NCBI GenBank assembly: GCA_031260235.1
Contig: JAIRKG010000065.1
Coordinates: 1-29,444, forward strand
Reading direction: 5' to 3'
DNA length: 29,444 nt
DNA from: Dysgonamonadaceae bacterium
GTDB taxonomy: Bacteria; Bacteroidota; Bacteroidia; Bacteroidales; Azobacteroidaceae
A model generated the notes under the pieces. It worked only from the letters and a program-made list of their open reading frames with translations. It did not search any database and was not told the DNA's origin. Within the stretch, counting starts at the first letter, position 1. Each line of letters opens with the position of its first letter. Positions 1 to 9,370 of the stretch are shown here, one piece after another. Made by a program: the position numbers and the translations under genes.

Positions 1-179
1 GTAATTGTGTTGGCTGTCGGCGAGCCAATGCCGAAAATCTTGCGATCTCCGTAAATCCGGTATTCTCCGTCAGCTGATATCACAACGCTGCCGGCGTTAA
101 TGTAGTAATCTGTTCGCGCCTGCACCTGTGCAAAGCAAAGCAGGCAGATTGAAAGAATAAAGTAAATTTTCTTGTTCAT
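1..179 (-). CDS. Secreted protein, N-terminal fragment (cut by window edge)
   Basis: The minus strand is open from an ATG at 179 to the window edge, about 59 codons without a stop. The start reads MNKKIYFILSICLLCFAQVQA, a typical Sec signal peptide: two lysines, a hydrophobic core, and a likely cleavage after AQVQA. The mature part begins RTDYYINAGSVVISADGEYR and shows no domain I recognise. An in-frame ATG at 185 would add two residues. A well-spaced Bacteroidota-type promoter lies just upstream at 218-249. The function is unknown; an exported or surface protein is an inference from the signal peptide. Confidence 0.6.
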   Translation of the reverse strand, partial: MNKKIYFILSICLLCFAQVQARTDYYINAGSVVISADGEYRIYGDRKIFGIGSPTANTI

Positions 180-217
180 ATCCATATATATTAAAGGAGT
201 GTTTATTAATTTGATTG

Positions 218-249
218 CAAAGATAACCATCACTTTTTCAAAGTGCAAA
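218..249 (-). promoter_or_regulatory. Bacteroidota-type promoter for the minus-strand secreted protein
   Basis: Read on the minus strand, TATCTTTG (225 to 218) fits the TAnnTTTG -7 box. TTTG (249 to 246) sits 20 nt upstream as the -33 box. The likely transcript starts about 35 nt before the ATG at 179. Confidence 0.6.
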
Positions 250-275
250 TATATTTGAAGGAATAACGGTTTTTT

Positions 276-410
276 GGATTGCTTCACACACGTCACCCGG
301 AGCCGCGAAGCGGCGCGGCAATCCATTTCTTTTCTGGATTGCTTCACTGCTTTGCAGTTCGCAATGACGAGTACGGACTGGATTGCTTCGGGCTGCGCCC
401 TCCGGGTGAC
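276..410. repeat. Cluster of REP-like GGATTGCTTC palindromic repeats
   Basis: GGATTGCTTC occurs at 276-285, 336-345 and 380-389. Its partner GGCAATCC is at 317-324, and a GCAATGACG-type arm begins at 361. Similar GGATTGCTTC...GCAATGACG elements are scattered in the intergenic DNA of many bacteria. A related arm (CGTCATTGCGAGGCGAAGC) lies at 754-772, and a complete element lies at 10326-10397. The copies are degenerate and probably old. Confidence 0.6.
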
Positions 411-615
411 GGGGTAGGCTTGCGCCGTCGCTACGGACAGGCTACCACTCTTCGCCGTTTAGTACAATTACGGGCGATGCAAATTTCATGCTTCCATCCT
501 TATATTCAAATTTCATTATTGCCGACTTTAAGTTTGGGTATGGAACTCCATTTGTTATTGCCATAATTTTTATATTTTAAGCGTTATATTAAAAACAAAT
601 TTTTTTATCTGTTAT

Positions 616-711
616 GTTCATAGTTTTTCTCCCCCCGTTGGGGAGGAACTTGCTACGTTCATAGTTTTTCTCTCCCCGTTGGGGAGGAACTTGCTTTGTT
701 CATAGCAAACG
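616..711. repeat. 41-bp direct repeat, two full copies and a partial third
   Basis: Copies start at 616, 657 and 698, each with GTTCATAG. The first two continue with a run of T, then CTCCCCGTTGGGGAG, which is a small hairpin with C4/G4 arms, then GAACTTGCT. The two full copies differ at only a few positions. There are no unique spacers, so this is not a CRISPR array. Confidence 0.75.
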
Positions 712-792
712 AAACAAAAAGTTTTTGCTTGCATGTATGTTACAACCTCACCTCGTCATTGCGAGGCGAAGCGTAGCAACTTTCCCTTTTCC

Positions 793-836
793 CTACATTT
801 TTGTAGCAACCGCCTCTTTTTTCTACATTTTGGTAG
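793..836. promoter_or_regulatory. Two copies of a palindrome upstream of nifH, possible activator sites
   Basis: CTACATTTTTGTAG (793-806) is a perfect inverted repeat. CTACATTTTGGTAG (823-836) repeats it 30 bp further on with one change. Both lie about 110-150 bp upstream of the -24 element of the putative sigma-54 promoter, the usual distance for an enhancer-binding protein. TTACATTTTTGTAA occurs at the matching position before anfH (9267-9280). A regulatory role is an inference. Confidence 0.4.
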
Positions 837-942
837 CCTTGGCGCTATCCGTTATAAAACCGGTGTTTACAATGAACCGTTATTCTCATCTATCTTTTAT
901 ATAATATCTTAAACGCATTTTATGTTTTTCGTTTCCCTGTTA

Positions 943-958
943 TGGTATACGATTTGGT
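943..958 (+). promoter_or_regulatory. Sigma-54-like -24/-12 promoter of nifH
   Basis: TGGTATACGATTTGGT matches the consensus TGGYAYRNNNNTTGC, including the 10-nt gap between the two dinucleotides (944-945 and 956-957), except that the -12 GC is GG. The likely transcript starts near 969, about 50 nt before the nifH ATG. The candidate anfH promoter has the same GG at -12. No well-formed TAnnTTTG box was found in this upstream region. Confidence 0.45.
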
Positions 959-1008
959 TACTAAAACTACGAATTTTTATTTATAAATGTAAATTATTAA
1001 ACAGTTAA

Positions 1009-1845
<837 letters not shown>

Positions 1846-1867
1846 AAATCATAAATAAAGAATAAAT

Positions 1868-2194
1868 ATGTTGTTAATAAGAGCCATAGTACGTCCGGAG
1901 AAATCGCCGGTAGTCATGAAGGATTTATTCAACGCCGGTTTCCCGGCTGTAACGAAACTCTCTGTTTTCGGTCGGGGAAAACAGCGCGGCTTGAAAGTGG
2001 GAAATGTTACTTACGACGAACTGCCCAAAGATTTGTTGATTATTGTGATTCAGGACAGGGACAAAGATTTTGTGGTGGAAACAATTATCCATTCCGCCCG
2101 TTCCGGCGAAAAGGGGCAGGCCGGCGACGGTAAGATTTTCATAACTCCGCTTATAGAATCTTATACCATTTCAAACGGTAAAAAAGAGCAATAG
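1868..2194 (+). CDS. nifI1: PII-family nitrogenase regulator NifI1
   Basis: This 108-residue GlnB-like protein begins MLLIRAIVRPEKSPVV and carries the VFGRGKQRGLKVGNVTYDELPK segment typical of NifI1. Near the end it has the PII-type GDGKIFITPL. NifI1 and NifI2 form a complex that binds the MoFe protein and blocks its activity when ammonium is present; 2-oxoglutarate and ATP relieve the block (known from methanogens). The position between nifH and nifD is the usual one in archaea and anaerobic bacteria. It lies 22 nt after nifH and 1 nt before nifI2. A second copy of the pair lies in the anf operon. Confidence 0.93.
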   Translation: MLLIRAIVRPEKSPVVMKDLFNAGFPAVTKLSVFGRGKQRGLKVGNVTYDELPKDLLIIVIQDRDKDFVVETIIHSARSGEKGQAGDGKIFITPLIESYTISNGKKEQ

Positions 2195-2195
2195 T

Positions 2196-2588
2196 ATGAA
2201 ACTGATTTTAGCAGTCATAAGGATTGCCCAAATGGGCGCAACCAAATCGGCGCTGGCGGAAGCCGGACTACCGTCTTTCACGGCGATGCCCGTACTGGGG
2301 CGCGGATGCGGCCACGGGGATTTGGAAAAGATGAGCCATGAGAAGGAAAGCGAAAACCGGACGGCAATATTGGACGACGTCATGTCGTTTGTTCCCGAAG
2401 AACCCCGTTTGAAATCAAAGCGGATGATTACACTGGTGGTTACGGACGATAAAAAAGACCTGGCGGTAGAGACTCTGCTCAAAGCCAATCAGACAGGCAA
2501 GTCGGGCGACGGGAAAATCTTTGTCGTTGAAGCCCTGGATTCATACAGCGTTCATTCCGGCATATCCGGTAATGAAACATTAGATTAA
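2196..2588 (+). CDS. nifI2: PII-family nitrogenase regulator NifI2
   Basis: This is the partner of NifI1 (130 aa). It begins MKLILAVIRIAQMGATKSAL and has the conserved VLGRGCGHGDLEKM loop followed by a long T-loop region, then SGDGKIFVVEALDSY. The longer T-loop is normal for NifI2. It follows nifI1 with a single intervening base, so the two are almost certainly translated together, as fits their hetero-oligomeric complex. It should act on the NifDK encoded just downstream. Family assignment is firm; the regulatory effect is inferred from studied homologues. Confidence 0.92.
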   Translation: MKLILAVIRIAQMGATKSALAEAGLPSFTAMPVLGRGCGHGDLEKMSHEKESENRTAILDDVMSFVPEEPRLKSKRMITLVVTDDKKDLAVETLLKANQTGKSGDGKIFVVEALDSYSVHSGISGNETLD

Positions 2589-2601
2589 TTTGTAAAATAT
2601 T

Positions 2602-4254
2602 ATGGTAAACGAAACAGATAAACCCAAAGATGCGGAAGCGCTTATTGCCGGACTTCAGGAATTTCGGGACGAAGTGATAACAAAGTATCCGAAAAAAATC
2701 GGTAAAAAGCGGGCTAAATCCATCATTCTGAGCGATGCGGAAAACCCACCGCAGATTCAAGCAAACGTGCGCACCGTTCCAGGCATCATCACCCAGCGCG
2801 GATGTACCTATGCCGGATGCAAAGGCGTGGTGCTGGGACCTACCCGCGACATCGTAAACATTACACACGGGCCTATCGGCTGCGGTTTTTATTCGTGGCT
2901 AACGCGACGCAACCAAACGAAACCTGTGGACGAAAATGATTCCAATTTTATTCCCTATTGTTTTTCTACCGATATGCAAGATTCCAACATTGTTTTCGGT
3001 GGCGAAGAAAAACTCAAACAAGCCATTCGCGAAGCATACGAGCTATTTCACCCGAAAGCGATTGCTATTTTCTCCACCTGTCCCGTGGGACTGATTGGCG
3101 ACGATGTACATCGCGTGGCGCGGCACATGACGGAAGAGATTGGTAATGGAATTAACATTTTCGGTTTCTCATGCGAAGGCTACCGCGGCGTGTCGCAATC
3201 GGCTGGACACCACATTGCCAACAACGGTTTGTTCAAAAACCTTATCGGACGAGACGACGAGGTGCGCGGAAGCCTCAAATACCGCGTAAACCTGCTGGGT
3301 GAATACAACATCGGCGGCGACGCTTTTGAGTTAGACCGCGTGATGGAGAAGTGCGGTATCAACCTTGTGGCTACATTCAGCGGTAACTCGTCAATTCAGA
3401 AATTTGAAAACGCTCACACCGCCGACTTAAATATGGTGATGTGCCACCGTTCGATAAACTATGTGGCCGAGATGATGGAAACGGCTTTCGGGATTCCATG
3501 GATTAAGGTACAGCCTATCGGCGCTCATTCTACTGCCAAGATGCTCCGCAAAATAGCGCAATACTTCGGTGACAAAGAACTGAGCGTCCGCGTAGAAGAA
3601 GTCATCGAAGAAGAAATGAAAGCAGTGGAAGCGGTCAGGGCAAAGATTCATCCCCGTACGAAAGGCAAACTGGCGATGCTGTTTGTTGGCGGTTCACGCG
3701 CACATCATTATCAAGATTTGTTTGAAGAATTGGGCATGACAACCATTGCCGCCGGCTACGAGTTCGGACACCGCGACGACTACGAAGGACGCCGCGTGAT
3801 TCCCACCATACAGATTGACGCCGACAGCCGCAATATCGAGGAAATAACCGTTTCAAAAGACGAAACCCGTTACAATCCGCGCAAAACGGAAGAGGAAATG
3901 AAAGCCCTCGAAGCCGAAGGGATGGAGTTTAACGAATATCACGGACTGATGGCGCAAATGGAGAAAGGGACGCTTGTTATCGACGACCTCAGCCATTATG
4001 AAATGGACATGCTAATCGAAAAATATCATCCCGACGTGTTTTGTGCCGGCATTAAGGAAAAATTCTGCGTGCAGAAAATGGGCATTCCGCTGAAACAACT
4101 TCATAACTACGATGTGGGCGGTCCATACGCAGGATTCAAAGGCGCGATCAACTTCTACAAAGACATTGAACAAATGGTATGCGCCTCAATCTGGAAAGAA
4201 ATAAAAGCCCCCTGGGAAAACGAAGACTACGTTGAAGCCCAATTTGTCTTTTAA
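2602..4254 (+). CDS. nifD: Mo-nitrogenase MoFe protein alpha subunit NifD
   Basis: This is the catalytic alpha subunit (550 aa) of the NifD2K2 tetramer. The P-cluster ligands are visible as Cys68 (RGCTYAG), Cys94 (GPIGCG) and Cys160 (FSTCPVGLIGDD). The FeMo-cofactor ligands are Cys281 (MCHRSINY) and His501 (QLHNYDVGGPY). All essential residues are present, so the enzyme should be active. An insertion at roughly residues 395-450 makes it longer than the Azotobacter protein and is typical of the clostridial/anaerobe NifD group. The gene follows nifI2 after 13 nt and precedes nifK by 27 nt. Confidence 0.97.
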   Translation: MVNETDKPKDAEALIAGLQEFRDEVITKYPKKIGKKRAKSIILSDAENPPQIQANVRTVPGIITQRGCTYAGCKGVVLGPTRDIVNITHGPIGCGFYSWLTRRNQTKPVDENDSNFIPYCFSTDMQDSNIVFGGEEKLKQAIREAYELFHPKAIAIFSTCPVGLIGDDVHRVARHMTEEIGNGINIFGFSCEGYRGVSQSAGHHIANNGLFKNLIGRDDEVRGSLKYRVNLLGEYNIGGDAFELDRVMEKCGINLVATFSGNSSIQKFENAHTADLNMVMCHRSINYVAEMMETAFGIPWIKVQPIGAHSTAKMLRKIAQYFGDKELSVRVEEVIEEEMKAVEAVRAKIHPRTKGKLAMLFVGGSRAHHYQDLFEELGMTTIAAGYEFGHRDDYEGRRVIPTIQIDADSRNIEEITVSKDETRYNPRKTEEEMKALEAEGMEFNEYHGLMAQMEKGTLVIDDLSHYEMDMLIEKYHPDVFCAGIKEKFCVQKMGIPLKQLHNYDVGGPYAGFKGAINFYKDIEQMVCASIWKEIKAPWENEDYVEAQFVF

Positions 4255-4281
4255 TTTGTAATTCATAATTCATAATTAAAT

Positions 4282-5664
4282 ATGTTACTACGTCATACAA
4301 CAGAAAAAGAAATAGAGCGGAAAGCGTTAACCGTCAATCCGGCAAAAACTTGCCAGCCGGTAGGCGCCATGTACGCCGCATTGGGATTACACGGCTGTTT
4401 GCCGCACAGTCACGGTTCACAGGGCTGCTGTTCCTATCACCGTAGCGCCTTGACACGCCATTTCAAAGAGCCGGTCATGGCGGCAACAAGTTCCTTCTCC
4501 GAAGGTTCGTCCGTCTTCGGCGGTTCATCCAATCTTGTGTCGGCAATCGAAACCATTTTTACGGTTTACGACCCCGACGTAATCGCCGTTCACACCACTT
4601 GTCTCTCCGAAACGATTGGCGACGATATGACCCAGATCATCTCCAAAGCCGGCGAAGAAGGCAAAATTCCCGACGGGAAAAGGGTTATCTATTGCAATAC
4701 GCCGAGTTATGTGGGGACGCATATCACAGGGTATTCCAATCAAGTGGCGTCATTTATCAAGTTCTTTTCGACAGCTACGTCCAAGAAACGGAACGTGATC
4801 AATCTCGTTGCAGGGTGGATGGAGCCGTCGGACATGCGTGAGATAAAACGGATTGCATCCGTTATGGAAGCGCGGACAATCCTCTTTCCCGACATGTCGG
4901 GCGTACTGGATGCGCCGCTGACGGGGAAATTCAAGATGTATCCCGACGGCGGGACAACAATCCGCGATATGATTGCTACAGGCGACAGCAAATTTACAAT
5001 CGGGCTGGGGGCATATTCTACCGAAGATGCCTGCGTGAAGATGGAAAACAAATGCAAGATAAAGTTTGAAGTTGTTGAAATTCCGATAGGACTAAAAGCC
5101 ACCGACCGTTTCGTCACTTCCCTGAGCCGCCACGCTAATGTGCCGGTGCCGGATGCGTTGACGGAAGAGCGTGGCCGTCTCGTCGATTTGATTGCCGACA
5201 ACTCCAAATATTTCTGGAGAAAGCGCGTGGCTTTGTTCGGCGATCCCGACACGCTCATCCCGCTGACGGAATTTCTCCTCACTCTCGACATGAAACCGGT
5301 GTATCTCGTTACCGGAACGGCGGGTAAACATTTTGACGAGGAAATGACGCGCATGTTGGCGGATACCGTGCCGGAAGCGCGGTTTAAGAGCGGCGAGCGG
5401 GCGGATGTTTTCCAATTGCATCAGTGGATAAAGCAGGATCCTGTCGATTTGCTGATAGGCAATACTTATGGTAAATACATCGCGCGAGACGAGAATATTC
5501 CGTTTATACGGATGGGATTTCCGATAGTTGACCGTCCGGGACATAACTATTTTCCGAATACGGGATATGTAGGAGCGACCAATCTTGTTATCAAGATTTT
5601 GGACAAAATACTGGAGCATACAGACAGGACGTGTCCCGAAGAAAAGGTAGAATTTCAGATGTAG
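4282..5664 (+). CDS. nifK: Mo-nitrogenase MoFe protein beta subunit NifK
   Basis: This is the beta subunit (460 aa), which supplies the other half of the P-cluster. Likely ligands are Cys24 (KTCQPVGAMYA), Cys49 (HGSQGCCSYHR) and Cys107 (HTTCLSETIGDD). The conserved TPSYVGTHITGY segment follows. It lacks the roughly 50-residue N-terminal extension of Azotobacter NifK, as expected for the clostridial-type group. It is the last gene before a strong inverted repeat that overlaps its stop codon, so the nifHI1I2DK transcript probably ends here. Confidence 0.97.
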   Translation: MLLRHTTEKEIERKALTVNPAKTCQPVGAMYAALGLHGCLPHSHGSQGCCSYHRSALTRHFKEPVMAATSSFSEGSSVFGGSSNLVSAIETIFTVYDPDVIAVHTTCLSETIGDDMTQIISKAGEEGKIPDGKRVIYCNTPSYVGTHITGYSNQVASFIKFFSTATSKKRNVINLVAGWMEPSDMREIKRIASVMEARTILFPDMSGVLDAPLTGKFKMYPDGGTTIRDMIATGDSKFTIGLGAYSTEDACVKMENKCKIKFEVVEIPIGLKATDRFVTSLSRHANVPVPDALTEERGRLVDLIADNSKYFWRKRVALFGDPDTLIPLTEFLLTLDMKPVYLVTGTAGKHFDEEMTRMLADTVPEARFKSGERADVFQLHQWIKQDPVDLLIGNTYGKYIARDENIPFIRMGFPIVDRPGHNYFPNTGYVGATNLVIKILDKILEHTDRTCPEEKVEFQM

Positions 5665-5688
5665 GGGTAAATAATTATTTGCCCCTAC
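5661..5688. terminator. Bidirectional terminator between nifK and the antisense gene
   Basis: GTAGGGG (5661-5667) pairs with CCCCTAC (5682-5688). The arms continue through a T-G wobble into the self-complementary AAATAATTATTT. The hairpin contains the stop codon of nifK and overlaps that of the convergent minus-strand gene, and each strand has T-rich sequence within or beside it. It probably ends transcription from both sides. Confidence 0.7.
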
Positions 5689-6098
5689 TACGGTTGTTCC
5701 GGCTTGATTTTATCAATAATTCCGTAGGCGTCATCAAAGCCGGATTTTATAATATGCGCGTTTAGCGTGCCTTCGTAATAACCGTTTAAATGCAGCGCCT
5801 CGTAGGCATTGTTTAGATGTTGTAACATCTTTTTGTCAAGTTTGCCGAGTTGTTCGCAGTAGTATTCGATTGATTTGCGCCTTTTCGCCGTCTTTATTCC
5901 CTTTAAGAGGAGGTAAGCATCGAGGGCGAGAAGCACGCCGTTATAAGCGGTTCCACAGGCGGTTTTTACATACTTGCGGTCTTTGTAACGTTGGTCGTCT
6001 TTACCTGCTTTTTTCAGGGTTTCTTTGGCGTTTTCCATATACCGCATGGCTTCGGAATAAGATTGTTGTTTGATTAATTGTTGTTCGTCAATAGACAT
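5688..6098 (-). CDS. DUF5618-like / HEPN-like small protein
   Basis: This 136-residue, mostly helical, charged protein resembles the DUF5618 family seen in Bacteroidota, small helical-bundle proteins probably related to HEPN domains. Recognisable stretches are SYSEAMRYMENAKETLKKAG, CGTAYNGVLLALDAYLLLKG and LNNAYEALHLNGYYEG. I see no clear R-x4-6-H nuclease motif, so I do not call it a toxin. It lies antisense between nifK and nifE, with its own Bacteroidota-type promoter (6127-6158) and a shared terminator at its end. It therefore splits nifHDK from nifEN. Function is unknown; the family call is from memory of the sequence pattern. Confidence 0.75.
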   Translation of the reverse strand: MSIDEQQLIKQQSYSEAMRYMENAKETLKKAGKDDQRYKDRKYVKTACGTAYNGVLLALDAYLLLKGIKTAKRRKSIEYYCEQLGKLDKKMLQHLNNAYEALHLNGYYEGTLNAHIIKSGFDDAYGIIDKIKPEQP

Positions 6099-6126
6099 AA
6101 TCTTTTCATTTTATAAGTTAAGACTG

Positions 6127-6158
6127 CAAATATACTTGAAGTAGTTAAAATAAACAAA
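6127..6158 (-). promoter_or_regulatory. Bacteroidota-type promoter of the DUF5618-like gene
   Basis: On the minus strand, TATATTTG (6134 to 6127) fits the -7 box. TTTG (6158 to 6155) is the -33 box with a 20-nt spacer. It fires away from nifE, and its -33 box lies 7 nt upstream of the nifE ATG, so this short gap serves both genes. Confidence 0.65.
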
Positions 6159-6164
6159 GACAGA

Positions 6165-7538
6165 ATGACTGCTTTTTTACAGGAACGGAAAAACCAAATT
6201 CTCACGAAAGGAAAAGATTCCTTTGAATTGGAAGGTGGTAAGCCGAGCATAGCCGGCTCCGTCAGTCAGCGGGCATGTGTATTCTGCGGGTCACGGGTGG
6301 TGCTGTATCCCATTGCCGACGCGCTTCATCTGGTGCATGGTCCAATCGGCTGCGCCGCCTATACGTGGGATATACGTGGCGCCATGTCGTCGGGACCGGA
6401 ATTGCACCGCAGCAGTTTTTCCACAGACTTGCGGGAAAAGCATGTCATTTTTGGCGGCGAAAAGCAATTGTACCGCGCTTTGCACGAACTGACAGACAAG
6501 TACCGTCCCGAAGCGGCTTTTGTCTATTCGACCTGCATAGTCGGAGTTATCGGCGACGACGTTCGGTCGGTTTGCAAACGGGTTGCGGCGGAAAAAAATA
6601 TTCCTGTGATACCCGTCATGGCAGAAGGGTTTCAAGGAACGAAAAAAGATGGCTATAAAATTGCGTGCGATGCCATGGCAAGCCTCATCGGAACCGACGA
6701 TTCAAAAGAGGTATCGCCCCAAAGCATCAATATACTGGGCGATTTCAATCTGGCCGGCGAACTGTGGATACTGGCCGGGTATTATAAACGGATAGGTGTA
6801 CAGATTCTGGCCTCAATTACCGGCGACGGGCGGGTAAAGGACGTCCGGAATGCGCATCGCGCTTCCCTGAATGTCGTTCAATGCTCCGGTTCCATGATTC
6901 ATTTGGCAAAGACAATGAAAGAAAAATATGGCATTCCGTTTATCAAAGTTTCTTATTTCGGGATAGAAGACATGTCAGACGCATTGTATGAAGTGGCCAA
7001 ATTTTTTGGCGACGAAACGATGATGAATAAAACCCGCGAAGTAGTAAAAGACGAATTAAGCCGCCTGTTGCCCGCCCTCGAACCCTACAAAAAAGCCTTG
7101 CAGGGAAAAATAGCAGCCATATACGTAGGCGGTGCCTTCAAAGCCATCTCGCTTGTAAAAGCATTAAGGCTTATCGGGATAAAAACGATGATTGCCGGTA
7201 CGCAAACCGGTAATACGGAAGATTACAAACTGCTGAAAACCATTTGTGACGACGGATGTATCCTCGTGGATGATTCCAACCCGATAGAACTTTCTGAATT
7301 TGTAAAACAAACGGGTGCCAATCTTTTTATCGGAGGCGTAAAGGAACGCCCCATCGCCTATAAACTGGGAATTGGTTTCTGCGACCATAACCACGAACGG
7401 AAGCTTGCGCTCGCGGGATACGAAGGGATGCTCAATTTTGCCCGCGAAGTATATGAAACAGTAACAAGTCCTGTATGGAAATTAAAAACGACGCATTCGC
7501 ATCTTCTTGCAACGCATGTAAACAGTGCGCTCCGTTAG
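6165..7538 (+). CDS. nifE: FeMo-cofactor assembly scaffold NifE
   Basis: This 457-residue NifD paralogue forms the NifE2N2 scaffold, on which the NifB-made cluster is turned into FeMo-co before transfer to NifDK. The diagnostic NifE stretch AVSQRACVFCGSRVVLYPIA-type sequence is at residues 33-51. Cluster-site cysteines are Cys38 or Cys41, Cys63 (GPIGCAAYTWD) and Cys124 (YSTCIVGVIGDD). VVQCSGSM contains the cysteine expected to hold the cofactor precursor. The C-terminus runs about 15-20 residues past the usual SPVWKL end, and this tail is encoded in the 64-nt overlap with nifN. No clear promoter was found in the 66-bp upstream gap. Confidence 0.95.
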   Translation: MTAFLQERKNQILTKGKDSFELEGGKPSIAGSVSQRACVFCGSRVVLYPIADALHLVHGPIGCAAYTWDIRGAMSSGPELHRSSFSTDLREKHVIFGGEKQLYRALHELTDKYRPEAAFVYSTCIVGVIGDDVRSVCKRVAAEKNIPVIPVMAEGFQGTKKDGYKIACDAMASLIGTDDSKEVSPQSINILGDFNLAGELWILAGYYKRIGVQILASITGDGRVKDVRNAHRASLNVVQCSGSMIHLAKTMKEKYGIPFIKVSYFGIEDMSDALYEVAKFFGDETMMNKTREVVKDELSRLLPALEPYKKALQGKIAAIYVGGAFKAISLVKALRLIGIKTMIAGTQTGNTEDYKLLKTICDDGCILVDDSNPIELSEFVKQTGANLFIGGVKERPIAYKLGIGFCDHNHERKLALAGYEGMLNFAREVYETVTSPVWKLKTTHSHLLATHVNSALR

Positions 7539-8875
7539 GCGCATGTGTAGCATTCAGAGGCATTGAAGGCGTGCTGCCCATGCTGCACGGCTCGCAGGGT
7601 TGCGCAACTTACATCAGACGTTACCTGATAAGCCACTTCCGCGAGCCGGTAGACATCGCCTCCTCCAATTTCAGCGAAGAAACGACCATCTTCGGCGGAA
7701 ACAGGAATTTCAATACCGGCATCGACAATATTATCCGCCAGTATCATCCCGCCGTCATTGCCATTGCAAGCACTTGTCTGAGCGAAACGATAGGTGAAGA
7801 TGTGCAGCGGCTCATCAACGAATACAAAACGATACATGCGGGAGAAAAAGATTTGCCTGCCATGATTTACGCTTCCACGCCAAGCTATTCGGGAACGCAT
7901 TACGACGGTTTCCATGAAGCGGTCTGCGCCGCCGTCAAGTCGCTGGCATACGCCGGCGACAAAACAGGTAAGCATATCAACCTCTTCGGCAATTTTATCT
8001 CGCCCGAAGATATCCGCCACCTGAAAGAAATAACCGGCGATTTCGGAATAGATACTGTGCTGTTTCCCGATTATTCACAAACGCTCGACAGCGTTTCGTG
8101 GGACGCTTACCGGCGTATTCCCGAAGGCGGGACAAGTATTGCCGGCTTGAAACGTAGCGCATCGGCAATGCTTTCGGTGGAATTGGGCTATATCCTGAAT
8201 TCCGGCGGAAGAAACGGAGCCGTCGGGGAAAACAATCAGTCGGAATCGGCAGGAGAATATCTGCAAAAGCAATTTGACGTTCCTTGCCGGAAAACAGGCC
8301 TGCCGGTAGGTGTGAATGAAACGGACCGGTTTTTCGACCTGCTTTCTTCCGTATCCGGCAAAGCAGTTCCCGAAAAATATCGTGAGCAGCGTGGACGTCT
8401 TATCGACCTCTACATCGACGGTCATAAATACGTATCCTGCAAACGCGCCGTGATTTACGGGGAAGAAGATTTGGTCGTCGCCCTGGCGGCGTTTGCCGCA
8501 GAAACAGGTATTCGTCCCGTACTTTGTGCATCGGGAGGCGAAAGCGGCAAGTTGAAAGATACTTTAAGAAATGTTCTGGGCGATTTATATCCCCCTGATA
8601 TAATTGTTGGCCAGGGAATGAGTTTTGAACGGATGGAAAGCCTTATGACCGAACTCAAACCCGATTTGATGATCGGCAACAGCAAAGGCTATTACATTGC
8701 CAGGAAGATGGATATTCCCCTCGTTCGTACAGGCTTTCCGATACACGACCGTATCGGCGCCGCACACGCGAGGATATTGGGATATGAGGGCGCAATCCTG
8801 CTGTTTGAGCAAATTGTCAATACCATTTTAGAAGATAAACAGCGCAAATCACCCGTTGGGTACAAATACATGTAA
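7475..8875 (+). CDS. nifN: FeMo-cofactor assembly scaffold NifN
   Basis: This is a NifK paralogue (466 aa) and the partner of NifE. Diagnostic stretches are NACKQCAPLGACVAFRGIEG, LHGSQGCATYIRRYLISHFR and EPVDIASSNFSEETTIFGG near the start, then STCLSETIGED and TPSYSGTHYDGF. The start at 7475 is forced: the conserved cysteine region begins at residue 12 and no later start codon would keep it. It therefore overlaps nifE by 64 nt in another frame, which suggests coupled translation of the two scaffold subunits. Confidence 0.95.
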   Translation: MEIKNDAFASSCNACKQCAPLGACVAFRGIEGVLPMLHGSQGCATYIRRYLISHFREPVDIASSNFSEETTIFGGNRNFNTGIDNIIRQYHPAVIAIASTCLSETIGEDVQRLINEYKTIHAGEKDLPAMIYASTPSYSGTHYDGFHEAVCAAVKSLAYAGDKTGKHINLFGNFISPEDIRHLKEITGDFGIDTVLFPDYSQTLDSVSWDAYRRIPEGGTSIAGLKRSASAMLSVELGYILNSGGRNGAVGENNQSESAGEYLQKQFDVPCRKTGLPVGVNETDRFFDLLSSVSGKAVPEKYREQRGRLIDLYIDGHKYVSCKRAVIYGEEDLVVALAAFAAETGIRPVLCASGGESGKLKDTLRNVLGDLYPPDIIVGQGMSFERMESLMTELKPDLMIGNSKGYYIARKMDIPLVRTGFPIHDRIGAAHARILGYEGAILLFEQIVNTILEDKQRKSPVGYKYM

Positions 8876-8922
8876 ATAAACCGTACAATATAAATAATTA
8901 TTAACAAGTAAAATTAGAAAAA

Positions 8923-9225
8923 ATGAAGAAGCCGGATTTTATGATTTTGGTATGCAACTCATACAGGGTTGCCGGAGATGCGCAAGGAGCGTGTAACAAA
9001 CAAGGAGCCGCCTCGTTGGTGCAGTACATTACGGAAGAGTGCGCCGACAGGGGCATCGACGCCGTAGTAACCACCACTGCCTGCCTGAGCGTATGTAGTC
9101 AGGGACCTATTGTGGTCGTACAGCCTAACAACTATTGGTATGGCGGCGTCGACAAAGACAAAGTGGACGAAATACTCGACGCTTTGGAAGAAGGAAAGGC
9201 TATGGAAGAATATTTGATAACATGA
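8923..9225 (+). CDS. Thioredoxin-like [2Fe-2S] ferredoxin
   Basis: This 100-residue protein matches the thioredoxin-fold [2Fe-2S] ferredoxins such as the Clostridium pasteurianum protein. Likely cluster ligands are Cys11, Cys24, Cys54 and Cys58 (VCNSYR..., GACNKQGA, ACLSVCSQGP). The clostridial homologue has been linked to nitrogenase, and genes of this type recur in nif clusters. It follows nifN by 47 nt, so it is probably the last gene of a nifEN-fdx transcript. It could donate electrons to an iron protein or help cluster assembly; the sequence cannot decide. Another description is the NuoE-like ferredoxin family. Confidence 0.88.
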   Translation: MKKPDFMILVCNSYRVAGDAQGACNKQGAASLVQYITEECADRGIDAVVTTTACLSVCSQGPIVVVQPNNYWYGGVDKDKVDEILDALEEGKAMEEYLIT

Positions 9226-9266
9226 CTCTAAGCGGGCGAGCGTCACACTCCTAAGTAAGCAGGGTG

Positions 9267-9280
9267 TTACATTTTTGTAA
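9267..9280. promoter_or_regulatory. Palindrome upstream of anfH matching the nifH sites
   Basis: TTACATTTTTGTAA is a perfect inverted repeat that shares the core TACATTTTTGTA with the nifH upstream palindrome. Its centre lies about 151 bp before the putative anfH -24 element, against about 145 bp for the first nifH copy. A common activator site is an inference. Confidence 0.4.
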
Positions 9281-9370
9281 TATTTAGATGTTTTCTCTTT
9301 CCAAATGGTAAGAAAGTTCATTTTGTTTTTCACAGGCGTAAACAGCAATAAAAAAAATATACCGGTGAAT

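Noticed and set aside
279..566. A 95-codon open frame on the plus strand
   Set aside because: It runs through REP-like repeats, has no protein-like composition or start signal, and resembles no family.
988..1003. TGT-N10-ACA pattern close to the nifH start
   Set aside because: It lies downstream of the putative promoter in very AT-rich DNA, where an activator site would not be expected; chance is likely.
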